The notes under the pieces are model-generated. The model saw only the letters and a program-made list of their open reading frames with translations, searched no databases and was not told the origin of the DNA. The position numbers and the translations under genes are program-made. A stretch of 6,102 nucleotides of DNA from contig DNLQ01000111.1 of the NCBI GenBank assembly GCA_003488415.1, positions 1 to 6,102 of the forward strand. The letters run 5' to 3'. Origin of the DNA: Ruminococcus sp. (GTDB lineage Bacteria > Bacillota > Clostridia > Oscillospirales > Ruminococcaceae). Positions 5,221 to 6,102 of this stretch are shown piece by piece (within the stretch, counting starts at the first letter, position 1; each line of letters opens with the position of its first letter).

Positions 5221-6102
5221 TCAGATAGATGTTGAATAGTTGGGAGCTTCCTTTGTAATATAGATATCGTGAGGATGGCTCTCCTTGAGTCCTGCACCTG
5301 TAATGCGGATGAACTGAGCCTTCTCGTGGAGAGTGGGGATATCCACACATCCGCAGTAGCCCATACCTGAACGGATACCTCCGACCAGCTGGAATACTGT
5401 ATCAGCAACAGATCCCTTGAAGGGAACACGTCCCTCAACGCCCTCGGGAACGAGCTTCTTAGCGCCCTCCTGGAAGTATCTGTCCTTAGAACCGCAAGCC
5501 ATAGCTCCGAGACTTCCCATACCTCTGTACACCTTGAACTGGCGTCCCTGGTAGATCTCAGTCTCGCCGGGAGCTTCTGCACATCCTGCAAGCAGTGAAC
5601 CGAGCATGACCACATTAGCTCCTGCTGCAAGAGCCTTTACGATGTCTCCGGAGTACTTGATACCGCCGTCAGCTATAACGGGTATGCCGTACTTCTTTGC
5701 AACACAGGCAACATCATATACTGCTGTGATCTGAGGTACGCCGATACCTGCAACAACACGGGTGGTACAGATAGAACCGGGGCCGATACCTACCTTAACG
5801 CAGTCTGCACCCGCCTTAATAAGATCCTCAGCAGCTTCGGCAGTTGCGATATTTCCTGCAATAACGGGTATATCAGGATATGCCTCCTTGACCATTGCAA
5901 GGCACTTCATAATGTTTGCACTGTGACCATGTGCAGAATCAAGAACAAGTACATCGACCTGAGCGTCGATAAGAGCCTTTGCTCTCTCAAGAACGTTAGC
6001 TGTAACGCCGATAGCAGCACCGCAGAGAAGTCTTCCGCTGGCATCTCTTGCAGAATTGGGGTACTGTACGGATTTCTCAATATCCTTTATTGTGATAAGT
6101 CC
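5221..6102 (-). CDS. guaB: Inosine-5'-monophosphate dehydrogenase (partial, N-terminus outside window)
   Basis: IMP dehydrogenase oxidises IMP to XMP with NAD+, the committed step of guanine nucleotide synthesis in the cytoplasm. The frame is open to the right edge, so 293 residues of a family usually near 490 are visible. The start and most or all of the CBS (Bateman) pair lie outside. Clear motifs, in order, are the NAD/substrate strand LDSAHGHS, the active-site loop GIGPGSICTTR with its catalytic cysteine codon at 5767-5769, the phosphate-binding region IADGGIKYSGD, the RGMGSLGAM segment, the mobile flap with its Arg-Tyr dyad (GSKDRYFQ), and the usual C-terminal end SHPHDIYITKEAPNYS. The gene looks intact over the visible part. 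It is transcribed toward the GH30 gene but separated from it by several hairpins and a promoter, so co-transcription is unlikely. Confidence 0.97.
   Translation of the reverse strand, partial: GLITIKDIEKSVQYPNSARDASGRLLCGAAIGVTANVLERAKALIDAQVDVLVLDSAHGHSANIMKCLAMVKEAYPDIPVIAGNIATAEAAEDLIKAGADCVKVGIGPGSICTTRVVAGIGVPQITAVYDVACVAKKYGIPVIADGGIKYSGDIVKALAAGANVVMLGSLLAGCAEAPGETEIYQGRQFKVYRGMGSLGAMACGSKDRYFQEGAKKLVPEGVEGRVPFKGSVADTVFQLVGGIRSGMGYCGCVDIPTLHEKAQFIRITGAGLKESHPHDIYITKEAPNYSTSI

Noticed and set aside
5118..5630. 170-codon minus-strand frame overlapping guaB
   Set aside because: It is an alternative frame of guaB with low-complexity Ser/Arg-rich content; the guaB frame carries all the family motifs.

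Overview
The window reads as chromosomal DNA of an anaerobic, fibre-degrading Clostridia member. The best guess is a cellulosome-producing Ruminococcus (R. flavefaciens / R. champanellensis-like). The main reason is a secreted glycoside hydrolase with a C-terminal dockerin. Firmicutes-style GGAGG ribosome binding sites and consensus-like sigma-A promoters fit this. Species-level placement is inference, since no search was run.

Layout, left to right. (1) Bases 2-538, plus strand: the C-terminal ATP-binding part of a multidrug-type ABC exporter subunit, cut by the left edge and followed by a GC-rich hairpin. (2) Bases 539-744: a leader region with nested inverted repeats wrapped around an extended -10 promoter. 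(3) Bases 745-1716, plus: an XRE-type DNA-binding domain fused to a predicted six-helix membrane domain. (4) Bases 1717-1797: two hairpins in the convergent junction, the stronger one shaped as a terminator for the minus-strand gene. (5) Bases 1798-4773, minus: a 991-residue secreted modular enzyme. Its order is signal peptide, GH30 catalytic module (probably endo-beta-1,6-galactanase-like), two tandem F5/8-type C (CBM32-like) modules, a PT-rich linker, an Ig-like module and a type I dockerin. It has its own near-consensus promoter. (6) Bases 4859-5220: a non-coding stretch unusually dense in inverted repeats, possibly a small interspersed repeat or a structured RNA. (7) Bases 5221-6102, minus: the C-terminal two thirds or so of IMP dehydrogenase (guaB), running off the right edge.

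The genes do not form one operon; each appears to be its own transcription unit or the end of one. The GH30 protein would be exported and docked onto a cellulosome scaffold, where it would attack galactan side chains of plant polysaccharides (inference). The XRE/membrane protein probably autoregulates and may sense envelope state. The ABC exporter subunit ends an upstream unit, and guaB is housekeeping purine synthesis. I found no CRISPR array, tRNA, rRNA, transposase or phage gene. The most unusual parts are the degenerate second calcium loop of the dockerin, the nested palindromes at the XRE promoter, and the hairpin-rich gap between guaB and the GH30 gene.
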